The notes: a model not told the origin generated them from the sequence alone. Positions 26,646-37,588 are shown, numbered from the stretch's first letter. The stretch: 58,937 bases of DNA from CAMDBL01 sp964498125 (GCA_964498125.1 CAZCGE010000148.1:1-58937), one strand, 5' to 3'. A program made the numbers and translations.

Positions 26646-26945
26646 TCAGTCCGCGATCATGTCCGGTGTGATCCTCCTGGCCCCATGCAGCACCCGAAGG
26701 ATGAAAGCAGTATTTCCGTCGACTCGATAGAAAATCAAATAGGGGTGATGGTTGAGCACGCGGCGTCCCGCCCCCAGTTCCGGGCGCACGTGCAGGCGGT
26801 CAGCGTTGCGCCGCAGGGTCTCGATGTGCACTTTCATCTGGTCAAACAGGCGCGCAGCTTCCGCGTCGCCGACCTTGCGTTCGAGGAAGTCGGCAATCTC
26901 CGCAAGATCCAATTCCGCACGACGCGCATATGCGATGTCGAACAT
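26646..26945 (-). CDS. ParE/RelE-family toxin, copy 2
   Basis: A 99-residue toxin of the same family as that at 25876. It begins MFDIAYARRAELDLAEIADFLER, has the helix MKVHIETLRRNADRLH, and ends RRVLNHHPYLIFYRVDGNTAFILRVLHGARRITPDMIAD. The tail motif (HGAR followed by IT.DM...D) is shared with copy 1, while the middle has diverged. This suggests the two toxins are now under separate selection. The antitoxin ends 3 bp upstream. The pair lies directly in front of purL on the opposite strand. Confidence 0.9.
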   Translation of the reverse strand: MFDIAYARRAELDLAEIADFLERKVGDAEAARLFDQMKVHIETLRRNADRLHVRPELGAGRRVLNHHPYLIFYRVDGNTAFILRVLHGARRITPDMIAD

Positions 26946-26948
26946 CGC

Positions 26949-27200
26949 TCAGCGCTTGCCAAAGCGTTGATTGATGCGAGCCCACACGTCTTCGTGGCCC
27001 ACCGTGCGCCCGGCCGCGATGTCTGCTTCCGCCTCGGCCAGATACGGCTTGGCCCACGACAGGTCGCCATCGGGTTCCTGCGCGTCTGCGGCGAGGCCGA
27101 GGATCGCTGCCTCCAGCGCCTCCTCGATCGATGCGAAATTGCCAGCGGCGACCTGCGCCCGCAGGATGGCCTCGAGATCTGGTTTAAGATGAATGGTCAT
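26949..27200 (-). CDS. ParD-family antitoxin, copy 2
   Basis: An 83-residue antitoxin that differs from copy 1 at only a few of its first 38 residues (MTIHLKPDLEAILRAQVAAGNFASIEEALEA is a near copy). The C-terminal toxin-binding half has diverged: LSWAKPYLAEAEADIAAGRTVGHEDVWARINQRF. The conserved N-terminal half and divergent C-terminal half is the pattern expected when the operator-binding part is kept and toxin specificity changes. Its start is 126 bp from the purL start, on the other strand, so the two promoters share one intergenic region. Confidence 0.9.
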   Translation of the reverse strand: MTIHLKPDLEAILRAQVAAGNFASIEEALEAAILGLAADAQEPDGDLSWAKPYLAEAEADIAAGRTVGHEDVWARINQRFGKR

Positions 27201-27326
27201 GCGGTGTCCTCTCCAGGCTTAGTCTAGCGCTTGTGTTGCACACCTTCCACGGGCTCGGCGCGACAAACGCGCCGGGCGCAGCTATAAGCCGCCGTGTCTT
27301 TCTGCCGACTCGCCCGCGAGCCCAAC

Positions 27327-29552
<2,226 letters not shown>

Positions 29553-29704
29553 GGCGATCGAGATGGCGTCGAGGCCCCTCATTTCGCGGTTGAGCCGCTG
29601 CTAACCGATTGAGGCGAAAGCAAGAGTAAAGGGCAATGTGTCACTTGCACCGGCTTTCGCCAACCGCCTACAAAGACATGTATCGAGGCAGAAGGATCGG
29701 TGCC

Positions 29705-29941
29705 ATGGCGATGGATGCCCACGAGATCGAGCGGCTGATCAAGGCCAAACTGCCGGATGCCACGGTCGAAATCCGCGATCTTGCCGGCGACGGCGATCAT
29801 TATGCGGCGCACGTCGTCTCGCCGACGTTCAAGGGCAAGACCCGCGTGCAGCAGCACAAGCTGGTCTATGATGCCCTGGAAGGCCGCATGGGCGGTGTGT
29901 TGCACGCCTTGGCGCTGACCACGGCGGCGCCAACTTCCTGA
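29705..29941 (+). CDS. bolA: BolA-family protein
   Basis: A 78-residue BolA fold protein, a partner of monothiol glutaredoxins in Fe-S cluster handling and iron sensing. The pattern fits: N-terminal IERLIKAKLPDATVEIRDL, then GDHYAAHVVSPTFKGKTRVQQHKLVYDALEGRMGGVLHALAL, with the conserved HKLVYDAL segment. ATG 29705 (MAMDAHE) was chosen; 29711 is an alternative. It sits between purL and grxD, as in many alphaproteobacteria. The pairing with the CGFS glutaredoxin next door supports the assignment. Confidence 0.93.
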   Translation: MAMDAHEIERLIKAKLPDATVEIRDLAGDGDHYAAHVVSPTFKGKTRVQQHKLVYDALEGRMGGVLHALALTTAAPTS

Positions 29942-30066
29942 GCGTTTGCCTCGGCGACGGATTGACACTTGGCTCGAGCGGGGCCACATCTGCCCCCAAC
30001 ACGCCGCCTCCGGCCTCGGGCCCACGGGCGCGCCGACCGCGATGACGAAGCAGCAAAGGAACTCCG

Positions 30067-30417
30067 ATGAGCGAGCAGGCCGTCCACGACTGGATCCGCA
30101 AGCAGATTGCCACCAATGACGTCGTGCTTTTCATGAAGGGCACGAAGGGCATGCCGCAGTGCGGCTTCTCCAGCCAGGTCAATCAAATCCTCGACCACCT
30201 CGGCGTCGACTTCAAGGACGTCAACGTGCTCGACGACGTCGGCATCCGCGACGGCGTCAAAACCTTCACCAACTGGCCGACGATCCCGCAGCTCTACATC
30301 AAGGGCGAGTTCGTCGGCGGCTGCGACATCATCCGCGAGATGTTCCAGGCCGGCGAACTCGAGGAACTGCTGCACGAGAAGGGCGTCGCCCACACCCACG
30401 AGCACAAGCACGCCTGA
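30067..30417 (+). CDS. grxD: Grx4-family monothiol glutaredoxin
   Basis: A 116-residue monothiol glutaredoxin that carries [2Fe-2S] clusters with glutathione and BolA. The active site is CGFS (C32 to S35) in the block MKGTKGMPQCGFSSQ. The glutathione/cluster-binding elements FTNWPTIPQLYIKGEFVGGCDI follow. The C-terminus is slightly extended with histidines (HTHEHKHA). The start ATG is preceded by AAAGGA. It is directly downstream of bolA (125 bp), matching the functional pair. Confidence 0.95.
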   Translation: MSEQAVHDWIRKQIATNDVVLFMKGTKGMPQCGFSSQVNQILDHLGVDFKDVNVLDDVGIRDGVKTFTNWPTIPQLYIKGEFVGGCDIIREMFQAGELEELLHEKGVAHTHEHKHA

Positions 30418-30555
30418 CGCCAGCCTCTCCCGCCGCGCATCGGCGCACTGATGCGACGTGGCCCTGCCTAATTTTAGCCGTCGAGTTGGCGTCCCTGAGG
30501 CGTCGAACCACGCTGGCGGCAATCGGCCGGCACGACACCGGGGAGGTTTGCGCGC

Positions 30556-31689
30556 GTGCGGGAGCGTCAACCCATGCGGCTTGGCGGGCGCCGGTTTTTG
30601 TTGAGTTTGGCCATCCTGGGCGCCAGTGTCTGCCTGGCGCTCGGCATCAGCCAGCCGATCATCCGCCTCACCAAGTACGTGTTCTGGACCACGGAGCATT
30701 CGCTGCTGGACACCGTGCAGGTGCTGCTGCGCGACGGGCAGACGTTTCTCGGCTCCACGGTGCTGATCTTTTCCATCATCTTCCCGATCGTCAAACTGTT
30801 GTATCTGCTGCTGGTGTCGACGTTGCCGGCCAGCGAGATCACGCGCCAGGCCAAGCGCCTGCGCGCGCTGGAATGGCTCGGCAAATGGTCGATGCACGAC
30901 GTGCTGGTGCTGGCGCTGACCATCTTTTTTATCAAGAGCCAGTCGGTCTACGACGCCGCCAGCCTGTACGGCGTCTATTTTTTTACCGCCGCCGTCGTCC
31001 TGATGATCCTGGCCTATGCCTGGCTGGGGACAGAGGAGACCCAAGCGCATCACCTGCGTATCGAGCCGACCATTCCCGTCGACATCGCCGAGCGCAACTC
31101 AGTCCGCAGGCCCTGGCCGCTGCGCAATTTCTTCCTGAGCTTCCTCATCATCTTCGCCACGGTCTGCTTCGCGCTCGGCGTCTATATGCCGGTGATCCGC
31201 TTCACCACCGTCTACGTCTGGAGCAAGGAGCATTCGATCGTCACCATCATCTGGGCGCTGTACCAGAATCAGGAATTCTTCCTGTGCGGCGTGCTGTTCG
31301 CCTTTTCGCTGTTCTTCCCGTTCCTGAAGCTGTTCTACCTGCTGACGCTCGTCACCTCACCCGATCTCAGCCCCGAGTTCCGCCGCAAATCCGTCTCGAC
31401 GATGGAATGGCTCGGCCGCTACTCGATGACCGACGTGATGGTGCTGGCGCTGATGATTTTCTACGTCAATTCGTCGGGCTACACTGAGGCCACGGTGCTG
31501 CCCGGCACGTATTTCTTCGCCGCCAGCGCGCTGATCACCATGCTGGCCTATGGCTGGGCCAATACCGCCGATGTCACGCCGCGCCGGCGGTCTGCCCCAA
31601 CCCCGCGCCCGGACGCAGTGCCGCCATCCTCCGGCACGCAACCTCGCCCGCGTCCGATTGCGCTCGCTGGCCGGCGGCAAAAGGCCTGA
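30556..31689 (+). CDS. PqiA-like membrane protein with two tandem domains
   Basis: A 377-residue integral membrane protein of the paraquat-inducible protein A family, linked in E. coli to membrane lipid transport with PqiB. Two similar halves each contain about four helices. Domain 1 has FWTTEHSLLDTVQVLLRDGQTFLGSTVLIFSIIFPIVKLLYLL. Domain 2 has VWSKEHSIVTIIWALYQNQEFFLCGVLFAFSLFFPFLKLFYLL. The shared RA/LEWLGKWSMHDVLVLAL and MEWLGRYSMTDVMVLAL blocks are typical. The probable start is GTG at 30556, because GGGAGG lies 9 bp before it; ATG 30574 is an alternative. No PqiB is adjacent. The zinc-ribbon cysteines of some PqiA proteins are absent. Confidence 0.82.
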   Translation: MRERQPMRLGGRRFLLSLAILGASVCLALGISQPIIRLTKYVFWTTEHSLLDTVQVLLRDGQTFLGSTVLIFSIIFPIVKLLYLLLVSTLPASEITRQAKRLRALEWLGKWSMHDVLVLALTIFFIKSQSVYDAASLYGVYFFTAAVVLMILAYAWLGTEETQAHHLRIEPTIPVDIAERNSVRRPWPLRNFFLSFLIIFATVCFALGVYMPVIRFTTVYVWSKEHSIVTIIWALYQNQEFFLCGVLFAFSLFFPFLKLFYLLTLVTSPDLSPEFRRKSVSTMEWLGRYSMTDVMVLALMIFYVNSSGYTEATVLPGTYFFAASALITMLAYGWANTADVTPRRRSAPTPRPDAVPPSSGTQPRPRPIALAGRRQKA

Positions 31690-31707
31690 ATGCGGCGCGA
31701 GCCTCGC

Positions 31708-32160
31708 TCAAGGCAGCACACAAGCCCGGCGCAGCATGACGATGACGGATTTCTGGCTGAAGCGACGCTTGTAGGCCTCGGCGATTTCGCCGAGGCGGGG
31801 CCGCTGCACGCTCTCCCGGCTCAAGACGACGAGCAGCACTTTCGCCGGCTCGCGCTCGATCTGGCTGCCGGAGCCGCCGCGCCACTGGCCATGGGCGTCG
31901 ATGACCGTGAGCCCGTCGGGAAAGCGCGGTGTGACCACCTCGTCGAGAAAACGCAGCCACTCCTCCTCGCTCACCGCGCCGACGATCTCGCCGATGTTGC
32001 GGCCGAAAACGAGCTCGGCGACGCTGTGCTCGCGCATGCCCTTGGCGCAAGCGAGTGACTGGGCCGCAGCCTCCATCAGCGCCCCGCACACACCCATGTG
32101 CCCGAGAAAAACGAGGCACATGCCGGTGACCAGACGACCGCTTCGCATCGTTTTGGCCAT
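31708..32160 (-). CDS. DUF3574-domain exported protein
   Basis: A 150-residue protein. The N-terminus has a basic stretch and a hydrophobic core (LVTGMCLVFLGHMGVCGALM) consistent with a signal peptide. The mature domain matches DUF3574: VAELVFGRNIG near the start, then EEEWLRFLDEVVTPRFPDGLTVIDAHGQWRGGSG and KVLLVVLSRES. The function of the domain is not known. The start at 32160 (MAKTMRSG) avoids an unsupported N-terminal extension. It is convergent with the PqiA-like gene, with 18 bp between the stops. Confidence 0.75.
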   Translation of the reverse strand: MAKTMRSGRLVTGMCLVFLGHMGVCGALMEAAAQSLACAKGMREHSVAELVFGRNIGEIVGAVSEEEWLRFLDEVVTPRFPDGLTVIDAHGQWRGGSGSQIEREPAKVLLVVLSRESVQRPRLGEIAEAYKRRFSQKSVIVMLRRACVLP

Positions 32161-32268
32161 ATCACCCACATGTCTATGACCCGGGCGCACAAATGGCCGC
32201 CATCCGCGCCAGCCATGGGTCAGTCCGGGTGCGAGACGCAGACGCCGAAGGACGAAGACCCGGTCGAA

Positions 32269-32343
32269 TGGTGGGCGGTGCAGGGATTGAACCTGCGACC
32301 CCACGCGTGTGAAGCGTGTGCTCTACCGCTGAGCTAACCGCCC
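32269..32343 (-). tRNA. tRNA-Val (anticodon CAC), CCA encoded
   Basis: Read on the minus strand, the acceptor arm GGGCGGT pairs with ACCGCCC. The D arm is GCTCAGCGGTAGAGC. The anticodon stem CACGC/GCGTG encloses the loop TTCACAC, giving anticodon CAC for valine GUG codons. The T arm is GCAGG, TTCAATC, CCTGC. The discriminator is A and the 3' CCA is encoded (32269-32271). The variable loop is short. The 75-nt molecule folds without mismatches in the main stems. Confidence 0.96.
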
Positions 32344-32486
32344 GGACCGTACCCGAAGGCGCCGGACATATGCGAGGCGCTACCCCCGCCTGTCAAGGCG
32401 CAGCGAGCCCGGGTGCAGTGACGTCCGTCCGCGTACCGCCCCAAGGGCATCGGCGCGCGGCGCGAATGGGGAGCTGGCAACGCGCC

Positions 32487-33683
32487 TCACGTGGCTTTCA
32501 GGGGTGCCGGCAACAGGCTGAATAGGTCGGTCGGGTCGGCGGCCTCGGCAGGCGCCAGGTCGGTCACGCCGATACCAATCAGGCGGAAGGCGCGGCCATC
32601 GGCTTCCAACCGGATCAGCGCGTCGACATTTTCGAGCAGCTGCTGGGCCCGCTGCGTCGGGTGCGGCATGCGCCGATGCCGCGTCAGCAGTCGAAAATCC
32701 GCGGTCTTGAGCTTCAGCACCAGCGTCCCGCCCGCCACCTGCTGGCGTGCGAGCTGGCCGGCGACGCGCTCGCACAGTGGCTTAACGGCGTCGATCAGGT
32801 CGGAGATGGCCGCCGTATCGCGGCGAAAGGTGGTTTCGGCTGACACGCTCTTGACCTTGCGCGTGGCTGTGACCCGCCGGTCATCGTCGCCTTCCACATA
32901 CTGGGCAAGCCGGCGCCCGAAGCTGCCGAAACGCACCTCGAGCTGGCGCGCACCCAGCGCCTGCAGATCGGCGATGGTCATCAGGCCGTCGGCCTGCATG
33001 CGGGCCGCGGTGGCGGGTCCGACACCGTGGATCTTGCCGACCGGCAGTCCGGACAAAAACGCCCTGGCTTCGGCCTTGCCGATCACGGAAAAGCCGCGCG
33101 GCTTGTCCTGCTCGGAGGCGAGCTTGGCGAGAAACTTGTTGGCCGAAAGCCCGATCGACACGGTGATGCCGACCTCGCGCTCGATGCGCTGGGCAATGCG
33201 GGCAAGTGCCGCGGCGGCCGTCGGTCCCTCGTGCCGGCTTGCCTCGCCCAGATCGAGATAGGCCTCGTCCAGCGACACCGGCTCGACGATCGGCGTCGCC
33301 CAGAGAAAAATCGCGCGAATGGCGTCGCTGACCGATTTGTACTTGGCCATGTCGGGCGCGATGACGATGGCTTGCGGGCAGGCCTCGAGCGCCTTGAACA
33401 TCGGCATCGCCGAGCGGACGCCGAAGCGGCGGGCGATATAGCAGGCCGTTGTCACGACGCCGCGCCCACCGGCATGGCCGACGATCAGGGGCTCCTCGCG
33501 CAGCTCGGGGCGGTCGCGCTTCTCGACGCTGGCATAAAAGGCATCACAGTCGATGTGAGCAATGTCCAGCGCGGCAAACTCGGCATGGGCCTGCACACGG
33601 TGGGAGCCGCAATGCTCGCAACATCGCGGCACTGCCTGCATCATCTCGCAGCAGTCGCGGCACAAGGTGGCTACGGTTTGCAT
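32487..33683 (-). CDS. dinB: DNA polymerase IV (Y-family), with Cys-rich N-terminus
   Basis: A 398-residue translesion polymerase. Y-family blocks are present: IAHIDCDAFYASVEKRDRPELR (metal-binding aspartates), ACYIARRFGVRSAMPMFKA, EPVSLDEAYLDLG (catalytic Asp-Glu), and the helix-hairpin-helix KIHGVGPATAARMQADG. The little-finger domain ends PFRLIGIGVTDL-style. Residues 1-36 are an added N-terminus with six cysteines (C8, C11, C12, C21, C22, C25) that could bind zinc; similar N-termini are found in some alphaproteobacterial DinB proteins. Whether 33683 is the true start is supported by this cysteine pattern. It is divergent from nothing nearby; the tRNA lies downstream. Confidence 0.92.
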   Translation of the reverse strand: MQTVATLCRDCCEMMQAVPRCCEHCGSHRVQAHAEFAALDIAHIDCDAFYASVEKRDRPELREEPLIVGHAGGRGVVTTACYIARRFGVRSAMPMFKALEACPQAIVIAPDMAKYKSVSDAIRAIFLWATPIVEPVSLDEAYLDLGEASRHEGPTAAAALARIAQRIEREVGITVSIGLSANKFLAKLASEQDKPRGFSVIGKAEARAFLSGLPVGKIHGVGPATAARMQADGLMTIADLQALGARQLEVRFGSFGRRLAQYVEGDDDRRVTATRKVKSVSAETTFRRDTAAISDLIDAVKPLCERVAGQLARQQVAGGTLVLKLKTADFRLLTRHRRMPHPTQRAQQLLENVDALIRLEADGRAFRLIGIGVTDLAPAEAADPTDLFSLLPAPLKAT

Positions 33684-33741
33684 GGGGCTCCGCCGTCATG
33701 CACCTCGCGGTAACATCCGGGGCGGCACACGCAAGACTGCC

Positions 33742-34365
33742 TCACCCCGCCGCCGTGAACTTCTTGACGGCCGCCGAAATGCTGTGGCGGACCTTGTGCC
33801 AGCCGCTCGAGCCCTCGCTCGTCATCCAGTTCATCTGCAGCGAGCGGCGCGGGCCCTCGAAGGGATGATGTCCGTGCCAGGAGGTGGCCGAGCGCTTGAA
33901 AATCAGCAGCGTGCCGTTGTCCGGCGGCACCTCGGCGGCGAAATTGTCGACGTTCTTGCCATCGCGCAAGATGCGCAGCCGCCCGCCCGGTTTGTCCCAC
34001 GTCTCGTTGAGATAGAGCAGGACCGTGATGATCTTGTCCTTGCTGTCGGTATGGATCTGCCCGTCCTTGCCGCGCGTGTAGCCGCGCAGGCTGTACATCT
34101 TCGGCCGGCCGTCGAGGTCGACGCTGAACCTGTCCTCGATCGCCTGCTGGAACTCGGCGCCGTCGAGTTCCTCGATCACCTCCTTGATGACCATCCCGGT
34201 CTGCAAGGATTCGATTGGAAACGAGCCGCCCTGGCTGATCGGGGGATAGGTGGCATTGATGCGGCGCAGGCTGTCCCGCGACAGAAATCCCGGCACGATC
34301 GTGTACTCAAACGGATCGGTCTCGATCTTCGCCGCAGTGAGCTTCTCCAATCGCAGATGCGCCAT
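33742..34365 (-). CDS. 2OG-Fe(II) oxygenase (prolyl-4-hydroxylase-like)
   Basis: A 207-residue non-haem iron dioxygenase. Iron ligands would be H105 and D107 (IHTDSKDK) and H164 (SWHGHHPFEGP). The 2-oxoglutarate-binding arginine is likely R173 or R174. The double-stranded beta-helix frame is visible in IITVLLYLNETWDKPGGRLRIL, followed by APDNGTLLIFKRS-style strands. The substrate is unknown; it may hydroxylate a small molecule or protein. It is followed after 10 bp, in reverse, by the gene at 34376, from which it may be cotranscribed. Confidence 0.88.
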   Translation of the reverse strand: MAHLRLEKLTAAKIETDPFEYTIVPGFLSRDSLRRINATYPPISQGGSFPIESLQTGMVIKEVIEELDGAEFQQAIEDRFSVDLDGRPKMYSLRGYTRGKDGQIHTDSKDKIITVLLYLNETWDKPGGRLRILRDGKNVDNFAAEVPPDNGTLLIFKRSATSWHGHHPFEGPRRSLQMNWMTSEGSSGWHKVRHSISAAVKKFTAAG

Positions 34366-34375
34366 GGTTCCCCCC

Positions 34376-35437
34376 TCAATCCCTCGAGCCCGGCGCCGAG
34401 CCGGCCCGCATCAATCCAGAAAGCATCGCCGCCCGGCGGCTCCAGCGCTGCTCGATCTCGGCGGCGATCGTGGACGCTGAATCGAGCGGATTATAGGCCC
34501 AAGTCTGCCAGCTCGCGAGCCGTTCAGGTAGCGGGCGCGTTGCGCCATGGTGCCTCAGCGCGGCGTGAAACCGGGTAAACTTGTCGCTGCCGCCGGAAGG
34601 CTCGAAGACGTAGACGGGGCGGCCCGTGGCGCAGGCCTCGCCCGTCATGTTGACGCTGTCGGCGGTGACGACCAGCACGTCGGCATGCGCCAGCATATCA
34701 GCATAAGGGTTGTTGCCGGCGCCGTCCCACAGCAAGCGCGGGCGGTCACGGGTTGCCGTCTCGACCGCCCTGATGAGGCGCCGGTGGCTGCGCCGCGATG
34801 GCGTGATCATGAAGCTGGCGCCGAGGTCGGCCAATGCTTTCAGCGACTTTTCCAGCCGATCGTCGTCGGCATCGGTAAAACGATAGACCCCGTTCTTGCC
34901 GCCGAGGATGACCGCCACACGGGGCCCCGGCAAGGCGGCGATTTCCGGCGGTTGGGTGCGGCGAAGCTCGGCCAACCGTTGCGGCGAGAATACGTGCGGC
35001 GACGTCAAGGTCGTCATCACATTGGCGCCCTGCCGACGGTCATGGGCGGGCACCCAGATCAGGTCGGCGACACGGGTGCTGGTGCGCGGGTCTTGCAGGA
35101 CGACGGTCAACGTCGCCGCCCCGGCCCGCCGTTTCAGCGCGCGGATATAGGGTATGCTGGCGCGGCCGGTGGCGATGGCCACTTGCGGCCATGGCGGCGC
35201 AAACACACTGTCGGGCGCGCCAAACCGTTCAGCCGGGTTCACCGGCCCCCAGGGCGCAATCACCCTGTAAAGCCCGGTCGGTGTGACCTGCTTCATCTCG
35301 ACGGCCAGCCCCAGCGCATCGGCCACGCCACGCGCTTGCACTACCATGCCGGCCTTGCCGTCGGTGATGACCCAGCCGCGGGCGCCGGCCAAGGGCCGGG
35401 CCGTGCGCGATGGTTGAGCGGCCACGTGATCTGCCAT
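34376..35437 (-). CDS. ELM1-like (DUF1022) family protein
   Basis: A 353-residue member of the mitochondrial fission ELM1 family (GtfB-like fold resembling glycosyltransferases). Clear family blocks include RGWVITDGKAGMVVQARGVADALGL near residue 20 and PRTSTRVADLIWVPAHDRRQGANVMTTLTSPH. GPRVAVILGGKNGVYRF and VVTADSVNMTGEACATGRPVYVFEPSG follow. The biochemical role is uncharacterised in bacteria. ATG 35437 (MADHVAAQ) is chosen, although the frame continues to 35542. It lies 10 bp upstream of the oxygenase on the same strand, so the two probably form a unit. It is divergent from the Lrp regulator. Confidence 0.82.
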   Translation of the reverse strand: MADHVAAQPSRTARPLAGARGWVITDGKAGMVVQARGVADALGLAVEMKQVTPTGLYRVIAPWGPVNPAERFGAPDSVFAPPWPQVAIATGRASIPYIRALKRRAGAATLTVVLQDPRTSTRVADLIWVPAHDRRQGANVMTTLTSPHVFSPQRLAELRRTQPPEIAALPGPRVAVILGGKNGVYRFTDADDDRLEKSLKALADLGASFMITPSRRSHRRLIRAVETATRDRPRLLWDGAGNNPYADMLAHADVLVVTADSVNMTGEACATGRPVYVFEPSGGSDKFTRFHAALRHHGATRPLPERLASWQTWAYNPLDSASTIAAEIEQRWSRRAAMLSGLMRAGSAPGSRD

Positions 35438-35634
35438 GGGGCGACTCTGGCTGGCTGTCCGGCGGCTGTCGATGCTGCCCAGGGCCGCAGCGACGATTGC
35501 CCGCGACCGGCTGTCTCGCTGGGGCCCTGGCGTAAGTTTCAATCGTCAAACCTGCATCCTTGGTTCATTTCTTGCTCCAATGGCGCATAAATCGTAGATT
35601 CGAGACCATCCAGCCGCCGCATGGGAGTCACCGT

Positions 35635-36120
35635 TTGTCCACCCGCGCTCGCCTCGACGCCACGGACTGGCGCATCATCAAGGAGTTGCAGGCCGATGGC
35701 CGCATCACCAACGTGGCGCTGGCCGCGCGCATCGGCCTGTCGGCGCCGCCATGCTTGCGGCGGGTGCGGGCGCTGGAGGAGGCCGGCTTGGTGACCGGCT
35801 ACACGGCGATTCTCGACGAGGCGGCGCTGGGCTTCGAGCTGATGGCGTTCGCCATGGTCGGTCTGCACAGCCAGGCGGAGGCCGATCTCAGGGCCTTCGA
35901 GAACCGCGTGCTGGGCTGGCCGCTGGTGCGCGAGGCGCACATGCTGACGGGCGAAAGCGACTACATTCTGTACTGCGTGGCGCCGGACCTGCCGAGCTTC
36001 CAGGACTTCGTCACGCGCGAGCTGACGGCGGCGTCCAATGTCGCGACGGTGAAGACCAATCTGGTGATCCGGCGCGCCAAGCGCGAACCCGGTGTGCCGA
36101 TCACCGAAATCAGCGGCTGA
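35635..36120 (+). CDS. Lrp/AsnC-family transcriptional regulator
   Basis: A 161-residue regulator. The N-terminal helix-turn-helix is LDATDWRIIKELQADGRITNVALAARIGLSAPPCLRRVRALEEAGLVTGYTAIL. The C-terminal RAM domain (MAFAMVGLHSQAEADLRAFENRV ... VREAHMLTGESDYILYCVAPDL) binds a small effector and mediates oligomerisation. The likely start is TTG at 35635, with GGGAGT 12 bp before it; the frame is open back to 35560 but that part fits no family. It ends 3 bp before selA, so the two are cotranscribed. The effector is unknown. Confidence 0.9.
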   Translation: MSTRARLDATDWRIIKELQADGRITNVALAARIGLSAPPCLRRVRALEEAGLVTGYTAILDEAALGFELMAFAMVGLHSQAEADLRAFENRVLGWPLVREAHMLTGESDYILYCVAPDLPSFQDFVTRELTAASNVATVKTNLVIRRAKREPGVPITEISG

Positions 36121-36123
36121 GCC

Positions 36124-37584
36124 ATGGCATCGCGCGACGGCAAATCTGCATCGTCTCCGCCGGCCGAGGCGCCACCCAACCGCCGGCTGCCGGCTATCGG
36201 CTCGGTGCTCGATCACGCCAGCGCGCACGCCGCCATCGCCACGCACGGCCGTGTCGCATTTGCCGACTGCGTGCGTGAGGTGGTGGCGGGGCTGCGCGGG
36301 CACATCTCGCCCGGCCCATCGCCCAGCATCGCGACGATTGCCGCCGCCGCCGCCGATCTTGCCGCGCGCCAGGCGCGACCCGCCCAGCGGCCCGTGTTCA
36401 ACCTCACCGGCACCGTGCTGCACACCAATCTCGGGCGCGCCATTCTCGCCGAGGCGGCGCGCGATGCGGCGCTCGAGGCCATGCGCAGCGCCACCAATCT
36501 GGAGTACGACCTCGGCACCGGGCGACGCGGCGAGCGCGACGACCACGTCCGTGGGCTGCTGATCGAGCTGACCGGGGCCGAAGACGCCATTGCCGTCAAC
36601 AACAACGCCGCCGCCGTCATTCTGACGCTCAGCGCACTGGCCAAGGGCAAGGAGACCATTGTCTCGCGCGGCGAGCTGGTGGAAATCGGCGGCGCCTTCC
36701 GCATGCCCGACATCATGACCAGCGCCGGCACCATCCTGCGCGAGGTCGGCACCACCAACCGCACGCACCACAAGGACTACCAGGACGCCATCGGACCGGA
36801 AACGGCGCTGCTGATGAAGGTGCACACCTCCAATTACGCCGTGCAGGGCTATACCGCCGAGGTCGCGCATCGCCAGGTGGCGCAGGTGGCGCACGCGAGC
36901 GGCCTGCCGTTCGTCGACGATCTGGGCTCTGGGGCCTTGATCGAGCTGTCCGACTTCGGCCTGCCGCCCGACCGCAGTGTCGCCACGGCCATCCGCGACG
37001 GCGCCGATCTGGTCACCTTCAGCGGCGACAAGATTCTTGGCGGCCCACAGGCCGGCCTGATCGTCGGGCGTCGCGATCTGGTGCGGCGGCTCGCCCGGCA
37101 TCCGCTGAAACGTGCCGTGCGGCTGGATCGCATGCGGCTGGCGGCGCTGGAGGCGACGCTGAGGCTCTATCGCGATCCAGACCGGCTGGCCGAGCGCCTG
37201 CCGACGCTGCGCACTCTGACGCGCATGGTGGACGACATCCGCGCGGTAGCCGACGCACTGGTGGCGCCGCTCGCCGCCGCGCTCGGATCGGACTGGCGCG
37301 TTGAGGCGATCGACTGCGACAGCGAAGTCGGCAGCGGCGCGCTGCCCATGGCCGGCATCGCCAGCGCCGGGCTCGCCATCGCGCCGGCCAGCGCCACCGC
37401 CTCCGGCCGCGCGGTTGAAGAGCTCGCCGCCGCGTTTCGCCGGCTGCCCCGCCCCGTCATCGGCCGCATCCACGACAACCGGCTGCTGCTCGACCTGCGC
37501 TGCTTGGAGGATATTGCGGTGTTCACTGAGCAACTGGCGGCGCTGGCGCACGATCGCACAAGGGGTCAGACCCCGCGGGTCTGA
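36124..37584 (+). CDS. selA: L-seryl-tRNA(Sec) selenium transferase
   Basis: SelA is a PLP enzyme that turns Ser-tRNA(Sec) into Sec-tRNA(Sec) using selenophosphate. The 486-residue protein shows the family blocks VFNLTGTVLHTNLGRA (about 91-106), ATNLEYDLGTGRRGERDDHV (about 123-142), VDDLGSGALIELSDFGL and the PLP-lysine K303 in FSGDKILGGPQAG. HPLKRAVRLDRM and LEATLRLY are also present. The last residues (TRGQTPRV) are encoded by a GGGGTCAGACCC-type palindrome, so the natural end may have been replaced. No selB or tRNA-Sec gene is in the window. It starts 3 bp after the Lrp gene. Confidence 0.9.
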   Translation: MASRDGKSASSPPAEAPPNRRLPAIGSVLDHASAHAAIATHGRVAFADCVREVVAGLRGHISPGPSPSIATIAAAAADLAARQARPAQRPVFNLTGTVLHTNLGRAILAEAARDAALEAMRSATNLEYDLGTGRRGERDDHVRGLLIELTGAEDAIAVNNNAAAVILTLSALAKGKETIVSRGELVEIGGAFRMPDIMTSAGTILREVGTTNRTHHKDYQDAIGPETALLMKVHTSNYAVQGYTAEVAHRQVAQVAHASGLPFVDDLGSGALIELSDFGLPPDRSVATAIRDGADLVTFSGDKILGGPQAGLIVGRRDLVRRLARHPLKRAVRLDRMRLAALEATLRLYRDPDRLAERLPTLRTLTRMVDDIRAVADALVAPLAAALGSDWRVEAIDCDSEVGSGALPMAGIASAGLAIAPASATASGRAVEELAAAFRRLPRPVIGRIHDNRLLLDLRCLEDIAVFTEQLAALAHDRTRGQTPRV

Positions 37585-37588
37585 CCCC
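37562..37588. repeat. GGGTCAGACCC palindrome, copy 2 (inside the selA end)
   Basis: GGGGTCAGACCCC, GC and GGGTCTGACCCC form a palindromic unit across 37562-37588. It supplies the last codons and the TGA stop (37582-37584) of selA. It is the second of four copies of this unit in the window. Confidence 0.85.
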
